The notes below the pieces were generated by a model. The model ran no database searches. It was not told where the DNA came from and saw only the letters and a program-made list of their open reading frames with translations. Shown in pieces: positions 35,436-45,735 of a stretch of DNA of 64,000 bases. The DNA is from Flagellimonas sp. 389. GTDB taxonomy: Bacteria > Bacteroidota > Bacteroidia > Flavobacteriales > Flavobacteriaceae. The position numbers and the translations under genes were made by a program. The DNA is taken from NCBI RefSeq assembly GCF_018449435.1, contig NZ_JAHCMU010000012.1:1-64000 (forward strand), read 5' to 3'. Every line of letters starts with the position of its first letter. Positions within the stretch are counted from its first letter, which is position 1.

Positions 35436-35823
35436 AGCGTAGAACCATAGCACAACTCTTTTCTATACCAAAGACAACTTTGACAACTTCTGATTACCAT
35501 ACACTATATCTATTAAAATCATTACGAAATTCTTACTGTTACTTTTTTAAATTTTAGAGATTTAAAATCGAAGTGAATACACAACAAGTTCTTTAGTATC
35601 TGACTTATACGTTATTCTTGTGCGCTTTTAAAATATCAGTTAAAATACACAAAAACATCGTTTATTAACGTTTTTGTAAGATTACATATGTTAAGTAGAT
35701 AAAAAATATTCGATGAAATACATTTTTTTATCGTTAAAAACCAAAACCTATGAAAAATTAATAAGTGTTCCTCAAAATTCTTTTAGCAAATTTGTCATGT
35801 ATTAACCCCCAAAATCTAATATT
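35436..35823. other. AT-rich intergenic region, no gene seen
   Basis: This 388-base gap between rluF and the PD40 protein gene is strongly AT-rich with no ORF worth calling, no clear hairpin and no repeat. It presumably holds the promoter of the PD40 gene. Confidence 0.5.
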
Positions 35824-36684
35824 ATGACACGTTCAGTAATCTACATCTTAACTCCAATTATCGGTTTATTTTATATGAACCAAGTTGAAGCTCAAAACTC
35901 AATTAAAGTTAAAAAAAGTAAGGAAGCTATTGAGAGTAATAATCCTAAAGGACATTTATCCACACTTGAAGGTTATGTTCCTTCCATGTCGGTGACCAAA
36001 GATGGTAAAACGGCATATTTTAGTCAATCTAACGAACAAAAGCCGTTGTATGGCGTATTTTCCAAGAAGGAAATGATACATGAGGTTTATCGCGCTGAAA
36101 AAATCAATGGCGAATGGAGCAATATTACCAAATTGAAGGTATGTCCAAAATATGCTTCTGCAAAACATCCTACCATCTCAGAAGATGGCAAACGCCTTTT
36201 CTTTGCCTCTAACATGAGAGGAAGTTATGGGAAATATGATATCTACGTTGCCGATATCAAAGCAGATGGAAGTTTAGGTGTATCTAAAAACCTCGGCCCT
36301 AAAGTGAATACCAAAGAAGATGAACTATATCCCAATCTACATAATGGTACACTTTTATTCTTCGCCTCAGAAGGACGTGATGGATTCGGAGGTCTGGACC
36401 TTTATGCCACACAAGTATCTTACAACAGTCTTACCACTTCTGTAAACTTGGGTAGTCATATCAATAGTAGTAGAGATGATTACGCCATACAGCTTAATAC
36501 CAAAAAGGGTGAAAGCTATGTAGTTTCCAATAGAGGACAAAACCACACGATTGAACAAATAACGGTTGCTTACAGAAGAAAGCCAATGGACGATACAATG
36601 GTTGCCTATAGTAACGAAAATCTTAAATCGGTATTGGATACCAAAACTTCAAACGAGTACACAAGTACTTCCTTTGATGAGTAA
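35824..36684 (+). CDS. PD40 (WD40-like propeller) exported protein
   Basis: A 286-residue exported protein. Signal peptide residues about 1-23 (ending QVEAQ). PD40-type repeats include VPSMSVTKDGKTAYFSQS, HPTISEDGKRLFFASNMRGSYGKYDIYVADI and YPNLHNGTLLFFASEGRDGFGGLDLYATQ. Such propellers often precede an OmpA domain, but this protein stops without one. Envelope location is expected; function unknown. The candidate structured RNA starts 20 bp after its stop. Confidence 0.83.
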   Translation: MTRSVIYILTPIIGLFYMNQVEAQNSIKVKKSKEAIESNNPKGHLSTLEGYVPSMSVTKDGKTAYFSQSNEQKPLYGVFSKKEMIHEVYRAEKINGEWSNITKLKVCPKYASAKHPTISEDGKRLFFASNMRGSYGKYDIYVADIKADGSLGVSKNLGPKVNTKEDELYPNLHNGTLLFFASEGRDGFGGLDLYATQVSYNSLTTSVNLGSHINSSRDDYAIQLNTKKGESYVVSNRGQNHTIEQITVAYRRKPMDDTMVAYSNENLKSVLDTKTSNEYTSTSFDE

Positions 36685-36704
36685 AAAATTAAAACCAAGA
36701 AAAT

Positions 36705-36885
36705 AAATCGGTCCACACCTGAGGGTTAATCTGATTTTGTCTATTGACGAGACACTAAATATTGTTGACATATGATAAAAGATACAGGGGGAAACTGCAC
36801 TTTATCATAGAAGCGGGTTGTATTATTTCACTCGGACCGATTTCACAAAAATAGGATGCTCCAAAAGGGTATCCTATTTTGTTTT
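36705..36885 (+). ncRNA. Candidate structured RNA with terminator
   Basis: AAATCGGTCC (36705-36714) and GGACCGATTT (36834-36843) form a perfect 10-bp closing stem. Within it are a hairpin GTCT-ATTGACG-AGAC (36739-36753) and a longer hairpin TATGATAAA...TTTATCATA (36771-36809) with an inner CAG/CTG pair. Immediately after comes the hairpin AAAATAGGAT...ATCCTATTTT (36847-36880) and GTTTT, a terminator. The region is not coding. The closed, branched layout resembles a small RNA; a 6S-type RNA such as 6S-Flavo is one option I cannot verify. Confidence 0.5.
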
Positions 36886-37321
36886 ATACTATCCTAACGT
36901 GTATGTTGCTAGGGTTTTATGGTACTTACTTTGTCCATAAGCTATTCATTTTGGTAAAAATCAAAGAGTGCATTTGAACGAAAAAAGCCACAAAAAGTTT
37001 TTCCAAAGCAAAAAATAGCCTAATTTAATTTCTGAAATAATACAAGATCCCAAATCTTAAACTATGAAAAAAGTAACAATTACACGTACAACATCGAGTC
37101 CCCCTAACCAAACTAGGACTCCTTTCTAGTACTTCACACCATTTCTAAATTTTTATTGATGTAATCCATAAAAGGATTATTCATCAGCATGTCCGCTAAG
37201 CGTATTGGCGAAGCATATTGTTGTTTTTCAAAATTTTAATTTTAAACACAATGGCTTTTCTTCTATCTTCTTTTGAGCGGAGATGTTAGACGGTATGCGT
37301 TTTGCCAAAATTTAAGGTAAA
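36886..37321. other. Intergenic region with possible leader peptide
   Basis: This gap before the response regulator is AT-rich. It includes a short frame ATG at 37063 to TAG at 37128 (21 codons, MKKVTITRTTSSPPNQTRTPF), and within it GAGTCC...GGACTC, a small inverted repeat. It might be a leader peptide, but nothing else supports it. No other gene is seen. Confidence 0.3.
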
Positions 37322-38002
37322 ATGAAGACAAAATCAGATAACCCAAATCTAACACACATGAAAGCTAACACCTTAAAAATTACGATTATTGACAATGATG
37401 AAAAATTGCACCCGCTCTATCGGTTCTATTTTAGCGAAGATTCACTTTATGAATTAGTGGAAATACATGAATCCGTAAACAAATTTTTATCACATTCGGG
37501 AAGAGACGAATCGGACATTGTTGTATCTGAAGTTAACCTTAATGGAATCTCTGGGATTGATGGAATCCCATATTTCAATAAACTGAGCAAAACCCCTAAA
37601 GTATTGATGACGAGTCAGACCAGTGATTTCGAAATTATAAAAGAGGCATTTAAAAAGGGGGCAGACGGTTTTTTGACCAAACCTTTGACCAAAAACCGAT
37701 TTTTCAATGCAATAAAGGAATTACACCAACATGGGGTGGCCTTGGAACATGAAGTGGTTAAGAAAATCATCCATTCGTTCCAGATCAAAACTTTTGAAAG
37801 GTTCTCAAAAAAAGAAAACCAGATTATTGGTCTTCTCACTCAGGGATATACCTACAAGATGATTGCAGATAGGCTTTTTGTAACGCCAAGTGCCGTCAAT
37901 TTCCATATTCAAAATATCTATGTAAAACTCAATGTAAATTCAAAAGCCGAAGCTTTAAAGAAACTTCAGGAGTTGGAAGTTCGTCAATTGAATGCAGCAT
38001 AA
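37322..38002 (+). CDS. LuxR-type response regulator with Glu at the phospho-acceptor site
   Basis: A 226-residue NarL/FixJ-like regulator. The receiver domain has the acidic patch D24, D26 and E27 (IIDNDEK), T97 and K120 (FLTKP), but the residue aligned with the phosphorylated Asp is E70 (DIVVSEVNLNG). The C-terminal helix-turn-helix is FSKKENQIIGLLTQGYTYKMIADRLF followed by TPSAVNFHIQNIYVKLNV. Asp-to-Glu can mimic phosphorylation, so it may act without a kinase. No histidine kinase gene adjoins. The start is ATG 37322; ATG 37358 is an alternative. Confidence 0.85.
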   Translation: MKTKSDNPNLTHMKANTLKITIIDNDEKLHPLYRFYFSEDSLYELVEIHESVNKFLSHSGRDESDIVVSEVNLNGISGIDGIPYFNKLSKTPKVLMTSQTSDFEIIKEAFKKGADGFLTKPLTKNRFFNAIKELHQHGVALEHEVVKKIIHSFQIKTFERFSKKENQIIGLLTQGYTYKMIADRLFVTPSAVNFHIQNIYVKLNVNSKAEALKKLQELEVRQLNAA

Positions 38003-38017
38003 TTCTATCTTTTTAAA

Positions 38018-38050
38018 ACAAAAAACCCGCCAGTGGCGGGTTTTTTCATT
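38018..38050. terminator. Bidirectional terminator between response regulator and dnaK
   Basis: AAAAACCCGCC pairs with GGCGGGTTTTT around AGT, with A-rich and T-rich sides. It serves both convergent genes. Confidence 0.92.
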
Positions 38051-38065
38051 TCTATTAAAATGCTG

Positions 38066-39985
38066 TTACTTTACTTCTTCGAAGTCTACGTCTTCAACAT
38101 TGTCTCCTTCAGCAGTACTATCACCTGCTGAACCATTGGCGGTAGGATCACCTGCCGGTTCACCTCCAGCTTGTGCACTTTCCGCTTGGGCTTTGTACAT
38201 TTCTTCAGAAGCAACTTTCCAAGCTTCGTTGATTTTCTCCAAAGCAGGCTCAATTAAAGCCAAATCCTTGGTTTCGTAAGCTTTCTTCAACTCTTCTAAA
38301 GCATCTTCAATTGGTTTTTTCTTATCATCGGACAGTTTATCGCCAAACTCCTTTAACTGCTTTTCAGTCTGGAAAATCATTCCGTCTGCCTCGTTCAACT
38401 TATCCGCAGTTTCCTTTACCTTTTTATCTGCTTCGGCATTTGCTTCAGCATCAGCTTTCATTTTTTGGATTTCCTCTTCGGTCAATCCAGATGAAGCTTC
38501 AATACGGATATCCTGCGTTTTGTTTGTGGCCTTATCCGTTGCGGATACTTTTATGATACCATTGGCATCAATATCAAAAGTAACCTCAATTTGAGGTGTT
38601 CCCCTTGGCGCTGGTGGAATACCATCTAAATGAAACCTCCCTATCGTTTTATTATCCGCAGCCATTGGTCGCTCTCCTTGCAGTACATGGATTTCGACCG
38701 AAGGTTGGTTATCCGCAGCAGTAGAAAATACCTGTGATTTCTTTGTTGGGATTGTGGTATTCGATTCAATCAATTTGGTAAAAACACTACCCATTGTCTC
38801 GATTCCCAAAGAAAGTGGGGTAACGTCCAATAACAAGACATCTTTTACATCTCCGGTCAAAACACCTCCCTGTATTGCCGCTCCTACAGCTACAACTTCA
38901 TCAGGATTCACACCTTTTGAAGGTTTTTTACCAAAGAATTTTTCAACAGCTTCTTGAACCGCAGGAATCCTTGTAGAACCACCAACAAGGATAATTTCAT
39001 CAATATCGCTCTTGGATAGTCCAGCAGATTTTAAAGCAGTTTCACAAGGCGCTATCGTTCTTTTTACCAAATCATCTATTAGTTGTTCAAACTTGGCTTT
39101 TGACAAAGTTCTTACCAAGTGCTTGGGTCCAGAAGCAGTTGCTGTTACATATGGTAAATTGATTTCAGTCTGCGCAGAAGAAGATAATTCAATCTTTGCT
39201 TTTTCGGCAGCCTCACGCAAACGCTGCAATGCCATGGCATCTTCACGCAAATCCATGTTCTCGTCCTTCTTGAACTCTTCTGCTAACCAATCAATTATTT
39301 TTTGGTCAACGTCATCACCTCCCAAGTGTGTATCACCGTCTGTTGCCAATACTTCAAAAACACCATCACCTAATTCCAGGATGGAAACATCATGCGTACC
39401 ACCTCCAAAATCAAAAACTACTATTTTTTGATCAGTGTCCTTCTTATCTAAACCATAAGCCAAAGAGGCAGCAGTAGGCTCGTTAATGATTCGTTCTACG
39501 GTCAATCCAGCTATCTCACCAGCTTCTTTAGTGGCTTGTCTTTGTGAATCATTAAAATATGCAGGTACGGTAACTACCGCTCTGGTAACATCTTGTCCTA
39601 AATAATCTTCCGCCGTTTTCTTCATTTTTTGAAGAATCATGGCAGATAATTCTTGGGGAGTGTACAAACGTCCATCTATATCAACTCGTGGCGTATCATT
39701 ATCGCCCTTCACTACTTTATAAGGAACTCTATTGGCCTCTTTTGAAGACTCTGAGAACTTATTTCCCATAAATCTCTTTATGGAATATATCGTTTTATGC
39801 GGATTTGTGACTGCTTGTCGCTTTGCTGGGTCACCAACTTTAATTTCACCGCCTTCCACAAATGCAATAACAGAGGGAGTAGTCCTTTTGCCCTCAGCAT
39901 TTGGAATTACGACGGGCTCGTTACCCTCCATAACGGAAACGCAGGAGTTGGTCGTACCCAAGTCTATACCTATTATCTTGCTCAT
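38066..39985 (-). CDS. dnaK: Molecular chaperone DnaK (Hsp70)
   Basis: ATP-dependent chaperone of 639 residues. The ATPase domain starts [18 protein letters not shown], with [22 protein letters not shown] and [13 protein letters not shown]; the linker is [15 protein letters not shown] and the substrate domain follows, with the acidic EEVK end. Length and motifs are standard. No grpE, dnaJ or hrcA lies nearby, and I see no CIRCE element before it. A 7-bp repeat array lies about 90 bp upstream of the start. Confidence 0.98.
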   Translation of the reverse strand: MSKIIGIDLGTTNSCVSVMEGNEPVVIPNAEGKRTTPSVIAFVEGGEIKVGDPAKRQAVTNPHKTIYSIKRFMGNKFSESSKEANRVPYKVVKGDNDTPRVDIDGRLYTPQELSAMILQKMKKTAEDYLGQDVTRAVVTVPAYFNDSQRQATKEAGEIAGLTVERIINEPTAASLAYGLDKKDTDQKIVVFDFGGGTHDVSILELGDGVFEVLATDGDTHLGGDDVDQKIIDWLAEEFKKDENMDLREDAMALQRLREAAEKAKIELSSSAQTEINLPYVTATASGPKHLVRTLSKAKFEQLIDDLVKRTIAPCETALKSAGLSKSDIDEIILVGGSTRIPAVQEAVEKFFGKKPSKGVNPDEVVAVGAAIQGGVLTGDVKDVLLLDVTPLSLGIETMGSVFTKLIESNTTIPTKKSQVFSTAADNQPSVEIHVLQGERPMAADNKTIGRFHLDGIPPAPRGTPQIEVTFDIDANGIIKVSATDKATNKTQDIRIEASSGLTEEEIQKMKADAEANAEADKKVKETADKLNEADGMIFQTEKQLKEFGDKLSDDKKKPIEDALEELKKAYETKDLALIEPALEKINEAWKVASEEMYKAQAESAQAGGEPAGDPTANGSAGDSTAEGDNVEDVDFEEVK

Positions 39986-40078
39986 TGTATCTAAAGTTAT
40001 ATCTATTGTAAATTTATTTTTTTCTCAAACAACAAATGTCAATGATCATGCCATGCCAAAGAATATGACAAGGTGACA

Positions 40079-40114
40079 GGTCAGTGGTCAGTGGTCAGTG
40101 GTCAGTGGTCAGTG
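40079..40114. repeat. GGTCAGT heptamer array, five units
   Basis: Five perfect tandem units of GGTCAGT followed by G, preceded by the related GGTGACA. Unit length 7 matches the CGGACAT array at 1917 though the sequence differs. It sits between dnaK and sdaA, so its length could affect spacing of a promoter. Confidence 0.85.
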
Positions 40115-40337
40115 AAAAAATCATTTTTATGCTGATGCAACTAATTATTTCCATCTTTTAAAACTTTTGTTTTACCCCTTTATTTCGTACTTCAACAATT
40201 CGTCTTTCATTATTGGTACAACACTATTCTCAAACGAGACCCACATCCATTGACAAAAATTTTTCCTACTTTGTATTCTGCTGTTCTAACCTCGTATTTC
40301 TAACCTAGTTTTTCGTGGTTTATATTTTTCCCCGCAC

Positions 40338-40345
40338 TATATTTG
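40338..40345 (+). promoter_or_regulatory. -7 element of sdaA
   Basis: TATATTTG fits TAnnTTTG and ends 15 bp before the sdaA ATG. A strong -33 TTG is not evident. Confidence 0.5.
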
Positions 40346-40360
40346 AAGGAAATCTAATCA

Positions 40361-41785
40361 ATGGAATGTATCAGTGTTTTTGATATGCTCAAAATCGGTG
40401 TGGGCCCATCTAGCTCCCATACTTTAGGCCCATGGAGGGCTTCTGAGCGCTGGATAAACGAACTTAAAGAACAAGGGATTTTTGATTCGGTACTGGGTAT
40501 AAAAGTTCACTTGTACGGTTCCTTATCGTTGACAGGCAAAGGCCATGCTACCGATATTGCCGTTGTAATGGGACTACTGGGCAGTGACCCGGAAATGGTA
40601 CCGACAGAAAGCATAGGGGAATTAATTGAAAAAATTAAAACAGATAAAAAACTTGTTTTTGGAGGAACACGAACCATCCCTTTTAGTTTTACAGAAGATA
40701 TTGTCTACAAAAAAGAATTTTTACCCTTCCATGCCAATGCGTTACAATTTGAAGCAGTCTTTAATGACGGAAGTTCTTCTTTTGAAACTTACTATTCTAT
40801 TGGTGGTGGATTTGTAGTAAAGGAAGAACGAATAGTCTCCAAAGAAAAAAATGCAGTATTCAAGACTTTTCCGTGTTCCATAAAAACTGGTACAGAGCTA
40901 CTCGGTTTCTGTCATGAAAAAGGTACACCTATTTCTGAAGTTGTTCTTGAAAATGAACTTTCACTAAGGTCGGCAAGTGAAATTGATTTGGAATTGGAGC
41001 GAATTTGGAATACGATGTTGGAATGTATGTATTTGGGATGCCATACCGAGGGCACACTCCCTGGTGGCCTAAATGTACGCAGACGCGCTTTTGAAATGCA
41101 CGGGAAACTAAAAGGAGATGTCCCCTACTCCAATCCAGAAGAATGGTTACAAGCCATACGAAAAACCGAGGTTAAATTTAGGCAGATTTTGAAATGGGTC
41201 AGTTGTTTTGCCCTCAGTGTAAATGAAGTAAACGCCTCGTTAGGACGAGTGGTCACAGCTCCAACCAATGGAAGTGCGGGTGTTATTCCCGCTGTTTTAA
41301 TGTATTATATGGTCATTGAGAATCATGATGCCGGTTTTGAGCATATTAAGAAATTCTTGCTCGTTGCGGGCGAAATAGGCAGTATCTTTAAGAAAGGGGC
41401 AACAATATCTGCAGCTATGGGTGGATGTCAAGCAGAAATAGGAGTTTCTTCTGCAATGGCCGCAGGAGCTTTGACCGAATTATTGGGCGGAACACCTGAA
41501 CAAGTTTTGGTAGCGGCAGAGATAGCCATGGAACATCATTTAGGGCTAACATGTGACCCTATCGGGGGGTTGGTACAAGTGCCTTGTATTGAACGTAATT
41601 CTATGGGTGCCATAAAAGCTATTAATGCTGCTGAACTTGCGCTAGAAACTGATCCAAAAGAAGCAAAAGTACCTTTTGATAAGGTTGTCAATACTATGTG
41701 GGAAACTGCAAAGGACATGAGCTCAAAATATAAAGAAACTTCTGAGGGAGGACTTGCCGTTGGTGTGTTCCTTAGCGATTGTTGA
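40361..41785 (+). CDS. sdaA: L-serine ammonia-lyase (single chain, Fe-S type)
   Basis: Deaminates L-serine to pyruvate and ammonia in the cytoplasm using a [4Fe-4S] cluster. The 474 residues combine the beta domain ([25 protein letters not shown]) and the alpha domain ([56 protein letters not shown]). Cysteines in these last two motifs and near the C-terminus are the expected cluster ligands. Length fits the fused type. Confidence 0.95.
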   Translation: MECISVFDMLKIGVGPSSSHTLGPWRASERWINELKEQGIFDSVLGIKVHLYGSLSLTGKGHATDIAVVMGLLGSDPEMVPTESIGELIEKIKTDKKLVFGGTRTIPFSFTEDIVYKKEFLPFHANALQFEAVFNDGSSSFETYYSIGGGFVVKEERIVSKEKNAVFKTFPCSIKTGTELLGFCHEKGTPISEVVLENELSLRSASEIDLELERIWNTMLECMYLGCHTEGTLPGGLNVRRRAFEMHGKLKGDVPYSNPEEWLQAIRKTEVKFRQILKWVSCFALSVNEVNASLGRVVTAPTNGSAGVIPAVLMYYMVIENHDAGFEHIKKFLLVAGEIGSIFKKGATISAAMGGCQAEIGVSSAMAAGALTELLGGTPEQVLVAAEIAMEHHLGLTCDPIGGLVQVPCIERNSMGAIKAINAAELALETDPKEAKVPFDKVVNTMWETAKDMSSKYKETSEGGLAVGVFLSDC

Positions 41786-41871
41786 AATTAGTACTCTTTA
41801 TCATTACCAACTTCTTAATAAGTACACTTTCAACGGAAGATTCTATATTGCAATAAACATTGGCATTTTAG

Positions 41872-42468
41872 ATGAAACGACCTGATTTCGAAAACATAAA
41901 ATCTGGAGCCGAATTCAATAATTGGTATTGGCTAAAAGAAGAGCTTGTAGAAATCTGCAAACGTGCAAGCTTGCCTATAGTCGGTAGAAAGTTTGAGCTA
42001 CGTGATAGAATCATGTTCGCTTTGGATAATAAAGGAAAAATGAAACCGCTCCCAAAACGAAAAAAGACGACATCTAAATTCAATTGGGCAAAATCTGAAC
42101 TTACACTGGATACAAAAATCACCGATAATGTTTCCTTTGGACCCAATTTTAGAAACTTTATGAAAAGTCAGATTGGAGCTAAGTTCCAATGTCACAGCGA
42201 TTTTATGGATTGGGTGAAAGCCAGCAAGGGCAAAGCGTTGGAAGATGCGGTCAAAAAATGGACAGAACTTGAAAAGCGAAAGGACGATCCCAATTTCAAA
42301 AGAAAGATAGCCAATAACAATATGTATGCCCAATACACCCGTGATTTTTTGGAAGACAATCAGGGAAAAACCTTAAAGGACGCAAAAAAATACTGGTTGT
42401 TAAAAAAGCAACTACCAACGGAAGACGGATTTGTGAGATATGAACGTTCCGATTTAAATCTTGGCTAA
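41872..42468 (+). CDS. SAP/DUF6434 domain protein
   Basis: A 198-residue cytoplasmic protein. An N-terminal helical segment (YWLKEELVEICKRASLPIVG, then RKFELRDRIMFALD) resembles a SAP DNA-binding motif. The rest (FNWAKSELTLDTKITDNVSFG, NFRNFMKSQIGAKFQCHSDFMDWVK) fits DUF6434. Function unknown, possibly nucleic-acid binding. Confidence 0.75.
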   Translation: MKRPDFENIKSGAEFNNWYWLKEELVEICKRASLPIVGRKFELRDRIMFALDNKGKMKPLPKRKKTTSKFNWAKSELTLDTKITDNVSFGPNFRNFMKSQIGAKFQCHSDFMDWVKASKGKALEDAVKKWTELEKRKDDPNFKRKIANNNMYAQYTRDFLEDNQGKTLKDAKKYWLLKKQLPTEDGFVRYERSDLNLG

Positions 42469-42653
42469 AAAACAATCACGTAAATTCTGATATCAAGAAA
42501 AAAGAATTTGGATATATAATTTACAACAAAAAGCGCTTCACTAAAGACTCAACTAGAATATAAGTCCTTTAAAATCAATTATTAAAAAGTTGTTAAGTTT
42601 TTATTTCGACCTTTATAAAAACATACATTTAACAATCATAAAATAGAAGGTAT

Positions 42654-43370
42654 ATGCGATTATTGATTTTTGGACTACTACTTACACTTTCGTTTGGATA
42701 TGGACAAGAACCTAAACTTCATGGTAGATCAATTCTAGAAAAAGCTATGACCGTTCACGATTCTCTGGATAAATGGAAGGCAGCTAGTCTAAATTTCCAT
42801 ATTCAAGAACCCCGTATCTCAAATCCGCACAGGTATTCTATTTTAAAATTGGATAACTCCAAAAATACATTTGAACTGACTAGAAACAGAGAGACCCATA
42901 TTTCAAAGCATATTATTGAAAGTGATGGAAATAGTATTGTACTATTGGATGGAAAGGTAGAAACAGATACGGTTCTGATAAAAAAATACAGGTTGGATGC
43001 TTCAAGAAATATTGGCTATAAAAACTTTTATAAACTGTTATATGGATTACCCATGTCCTTGGAGAATATGATTGGAAGTGTTCTCCAAACTTCAAACAGT
43101 AATTTTAATGATGAGAGTTGCTATAAAGTAGAAATCGAACTCAAAGATGCCATTATTTCAAAGTTCTGGAATGTATATATCTCTAAAACGGATATGACCT
43201 TAAAAGGTGTAGACCTTGTTTTTCCAAATAAGCCTGAAAAAGGTGATAGAATCTATTTTGAAGGAATAATTGAAATCGATGGAATCAAAATTCCAAGAAT
43301 ACGGCATTGGCACGAACTCAAAGACGATAGCTATTCTGGTTCAGACTTGATTATAAAGGAATTGCAATAA
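42654..43370 (+). CDS. DUF6503-like exported protein
   Basis: A 238-residue exported protein with signal peptide (about 1-18, ending FGYGQ). HGRSILEKAMTVHDSLDKW is close to the opening of DUF6503 proteins, which have a LolA-like fold. The body has alternating strands (YKVEIELKDAIISKFWNVYI). Periplasmic; function unknown. Confidence 0.7.
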   Translation: MRLLIFGLLLTLSFGYGQEPKLHGRSILEKAMTVHDSLDKWKAASLNFHIQEPRISNPHRYSILKLDNSKNTFELTRNRETHISKHIIESDGNSIVLLDGKVETDTVLIKKYRLDASRNIGYKNFYKLLYGLPMSLENMIGSVLQTSNSNFNDESCYKVEIELKDAIISKFWNVYISKTDMTLKGVDLVFPNKPEKGDRIYFEGIIEIDGIKIPRIRHWHELKDDSYSGSDLIIKELQ

Positions 43371-43400
43371 AAACTGTTCAAAAAAGTTTGCTTGCCGTTA

Positions 43401-44273
43401 TTAATCTTCCCTCGCATAAAAACTCCATTCGTAATTTTTTGAAATGGGAATGTCGTAAAGGCCATTTTTTTGACCGTCTTTATGCTCTATTACCGAAATC
43501 ATATCACGTTTACGTATTATATGCCAAGAGGTTTTTTCCTCTTTAGCTTCAATAGAAATTTTATCCCCTATCGAGAATGGGACATTCGATGCCCCCAAAG
43601 AAGTAGTTACTTTGCCATTGACGTTAGTGGCAAGCGAACAACTTGTACCTAAACCGGTAGTTTCATTCTTAAAAGTAACCTCAAAAATATTTGATTCACG
43701 CCTTAATACGTCGAAGCCCAAGATTAGACTTATGCGCTGTCTTTTTCTTGGTATGTAAATAGGGAAATAGGGAATTTCCACTTCCTTAATTACTGTATTA
43801 TCATCAACTGCAGGGAGCATGGATACATTTTCTAAAACCCATTTCTCATACTTATGATCCAAGTTGAAAAATTTAATCCCAACTTTCCCTCCATCGACCG
43901 CACTTAATTCCAAGTCTATATTTTTATTCCATATCACTTCCCTTTCCTTCACATCAAATGAAGAAAAATAATCAAAAGTAAAATCGTCTGTTTTATAAAG
44001 TTCAAAAGTCCCAACCATTGTTGAAGGTGTCCCAAAAATGAATCCTGCATAATTATTCTGGGCAGCGCAGCCTTTTCCATGATTGGACATTACCCAATGC
44101 TCTGGCCAATTATCAAAATAAATCCCATAGTCAGGGAAAAATAAGGTCGTGGAACCCTCTTCTTCAACTTTATCATTTATTACGAGTAATTTGTCTTGTC
44201 TAACAGGTCTTTCGGTTTTTTGCTTACACCCAAAAATAAGAATGAGGAATAAAGGCCAAACTAATAACTTCAT
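43401..44273 (-). CDS. Lipoprotein of unknown function
   Basis: A 290-residue lipoprotein; ATG at 44273 gives KLLVWPLFLILIFGC with lipobox IFGC. The mature part is mostly beta strands and includes a run WPEHWVMSNHGKGCAAQNNYAGFIFG and two-fold patterns of Asp and Gly. I recognise no family. It faces the DUF6503-like gene convergently. Confidence 0.6.
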   Translation of the reverse strand: MKLLVWPLFLILIFGCKQKTERPVRQDKLLVINDKVEEEGSTTLFFPDYGIYFDNWPEHWVMSNHGKGCAAQNNYAGFIFGTPSTMVGTFELYKTDDFTFDYFSSFDVKEREVIWNKNIDLELSAVDGGKVGIKFFNLDHKYEKWVLENVSMLPAVDDNTVIKEVEIPYFPIYIPRKRQRISLILGFDVLRRESNIFEVTFKNETTGLGTSCSLATNVNGKVTTSLGASNVPFSIGDKISIEAKEEKTSWHIIRKRDMISVIEHKDGQKNGLYDIPISKNYEWSFYARED

Positions 44274-44344
44274 AATCACGGCTTACAATCAATTACAAGG
44301 TATAACGAAGCTTTCATTAAATTAATATCCCGCAAGGAAAAGTA

Positions 44345-44824
44345 TCATTCTTCAAAACAGCCAGATTTACCACGGGTATCGATTAAATAAACAATCTTCC
44401 AGTCTCCTTCAAAATTAATTAGCTGAAAAGAATTGATACCACAATGACTGAATTCCTCCCTTAGCCAAAATTCATATCCCACCCACGCATTGGCCATTGT
44501 CCTATCTACCTGAATAGAAAAAGAAGTCAATTTTTCTTTAAACTTTATACTATCAGGGATACTACAGATTGACGCAAGAAACTTTGAGAACTCCGAGCTT
44601 CTAAACTGTGTTTTTCCATCCTGATTGCGACTCGTAGTCTGTAAAATAACGTTCTCCGCTACTGTACTTTTTATAATAGTGGAGTCCTGTTTGTGAAATC
44701 CCTCAAAGAAAGTCTCGATTACTGTCCTAACTGCTTTTTTATCCAATTCTAAAGAATCAGACTCTTGCGCATTTGCTTTGCCGAATAAAAGTAGAAATAC
44801 AAAAAAAAGGATAGAACATTTCAT
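44345..44824 (-). CDS. NTF2-like exported protein
   Basis: A 159-residue secreted protein, signal peptide about 1-19 ([16 protein letters not shown]). It has an NTF2-like/SnoaL fold: [24 protein letters not shown], then [15 protein letters not shown] and [22 protein letters not shown]. The fold supports many small-ligand roles; the function is not identifiable. Confidence 0.75.
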   Translation of the reverse strand: MKCSILFFVFLLLFGKANAQESDSLELDKKAVRTVIETFFEGFHKQDSTIIKSTVAENVILQTTSRNQDGKTQFRSSEFSKFLASICSIPDSIKFKEKLTSFSIQVDRTMANAWVGYEFWLREEFSHCGINSFQLINFEGDWKIVYLIDTRGKSGCFEE

Positions 44825-44895
44825 TTTGTTGTTGTTTTATAACCTCACAAATTAAACAAATCTACTTACATTTAGGCATTAAAAGCCAAACCAAA

Positions 44896-45714
44896 ATGTC
44901 AGTTGCAAAAAAAGAGTACAAAAGAGTCACAGTGAAGTCTTTGATAGAAATGAAGCAGAACGGCGAAAAAATTTCTATGCTCACTTCGTACGACTATTCC
45001 ATGGCGAAAATCGTGGATGCTGCCAATGTTGATGTTATCCTAGTAGGCGATTCTGCAAGTAATGTGATAGCAGGCCATGAAACTACCTTGCCCATCACAT
45101 TGGACCAAATGATCTATCATGCCAGTTCTGTAGTAAGAGCTGCCAAACGGGCATTGGTTATTGTTGATATTCCTTTTGGCAGCTATCAAAGTGACTCTAA
45201 AGAAGCGCTGCGTTCCGCCATTCGGATTATGAAGGAAAGTGGTGCGCATGCCGTTAAGGTTGAAGGAGGTGCGGAAATCAAAGAGTCCGTAAAACGGATT
45301 ATTGGTGCTGGAATCCCTGTAATGGGGCATTTGGGACTTACTCCCCAATCCATTTATAAATTTGGCACCTATACTGTAAGGGCAAAAGAAGAGCATGAAG
45401 CCCAAAAACTAAAAGAAGATGCCAAAATGTTGGAAAAACTGGGTTGTTTTGGTATTGTACTCGAAAAAATACCGGCAAACCTGGCCGAAGAAGTTGCCAA
45501 AAGTGTCTCTATTCCCATTATTGGTATTGGTGCAGGAAACGGCGTAGACGGACAGGTGCTCGTTGTTCATGACCTGCTTGGCATGACTCACGAATTCAAC
45601 CCAAGATTTTTGCGTAGGTACATGAATCTTTACGAAGAAATGAGCAGTGCCATCTCGCAATATGTGGATGATGTAAAAAGCAAGGATTTTCCTAATGAGG
45701 AAGAGCAGTATTAA
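44896..45714 (+). CDS. panB: 3-methyl-2-oxobutanoate hydroxymethyltransferase
   Basis: First committed step of pantothenate synthesis: 2-oxoisovalerate plus methylene-THF to ketopantoate, in the cytoplasm. The 272 residues show [60 protein letters not shown] and [15 protein letters not shown], the standard PanB motifs. Downstream is the interrupted four-helix-bundle gene. No panC lies adjacent. Confidence 0.96.
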   Translation: MSVAKKEYKRVTVKSLIEMKQNGEKISMLTSYDYSMAKIVDAANVDVILVGDSASNVIAGHETTLPITLDQMIYHASSVVRAAKRALVIVDIPFGSYQSDSKEALRSAIRIMKESGAHAVKVEGGAEIKESVKRIIGAGIPVMGHLGLTPQSIYKFGTYTVRAKEEHEAQKLKEDAKMLEKLGCFGIVLEKIPANLAEEVAKSVSIPIIGIGAGNGVDGQVLVVHDLLGMTHEFNPRFLRRYMNLYEEMSSAISQYVDDVKSKDFPNEEEQY

Positions 45715-45735
45715 TATTAGGTTATTGGAATTTTA

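Larger units (their letters stand above)
39986..40360. other. Divergent region between dnaK and sdaA
   Basis: The 375 bases hold the heptamer array (listed) and the two divergent promoters. No ORF is worth calling and there is no obvious heat-shock operator. Confidence 0.5.

Noticed and set aside
39986..40078. CIRCE or other heat-shock operator before dnaK
   Set aside because: No TTAGCACTC-N9-GAGTGCTAA-like inverted repeat is present.
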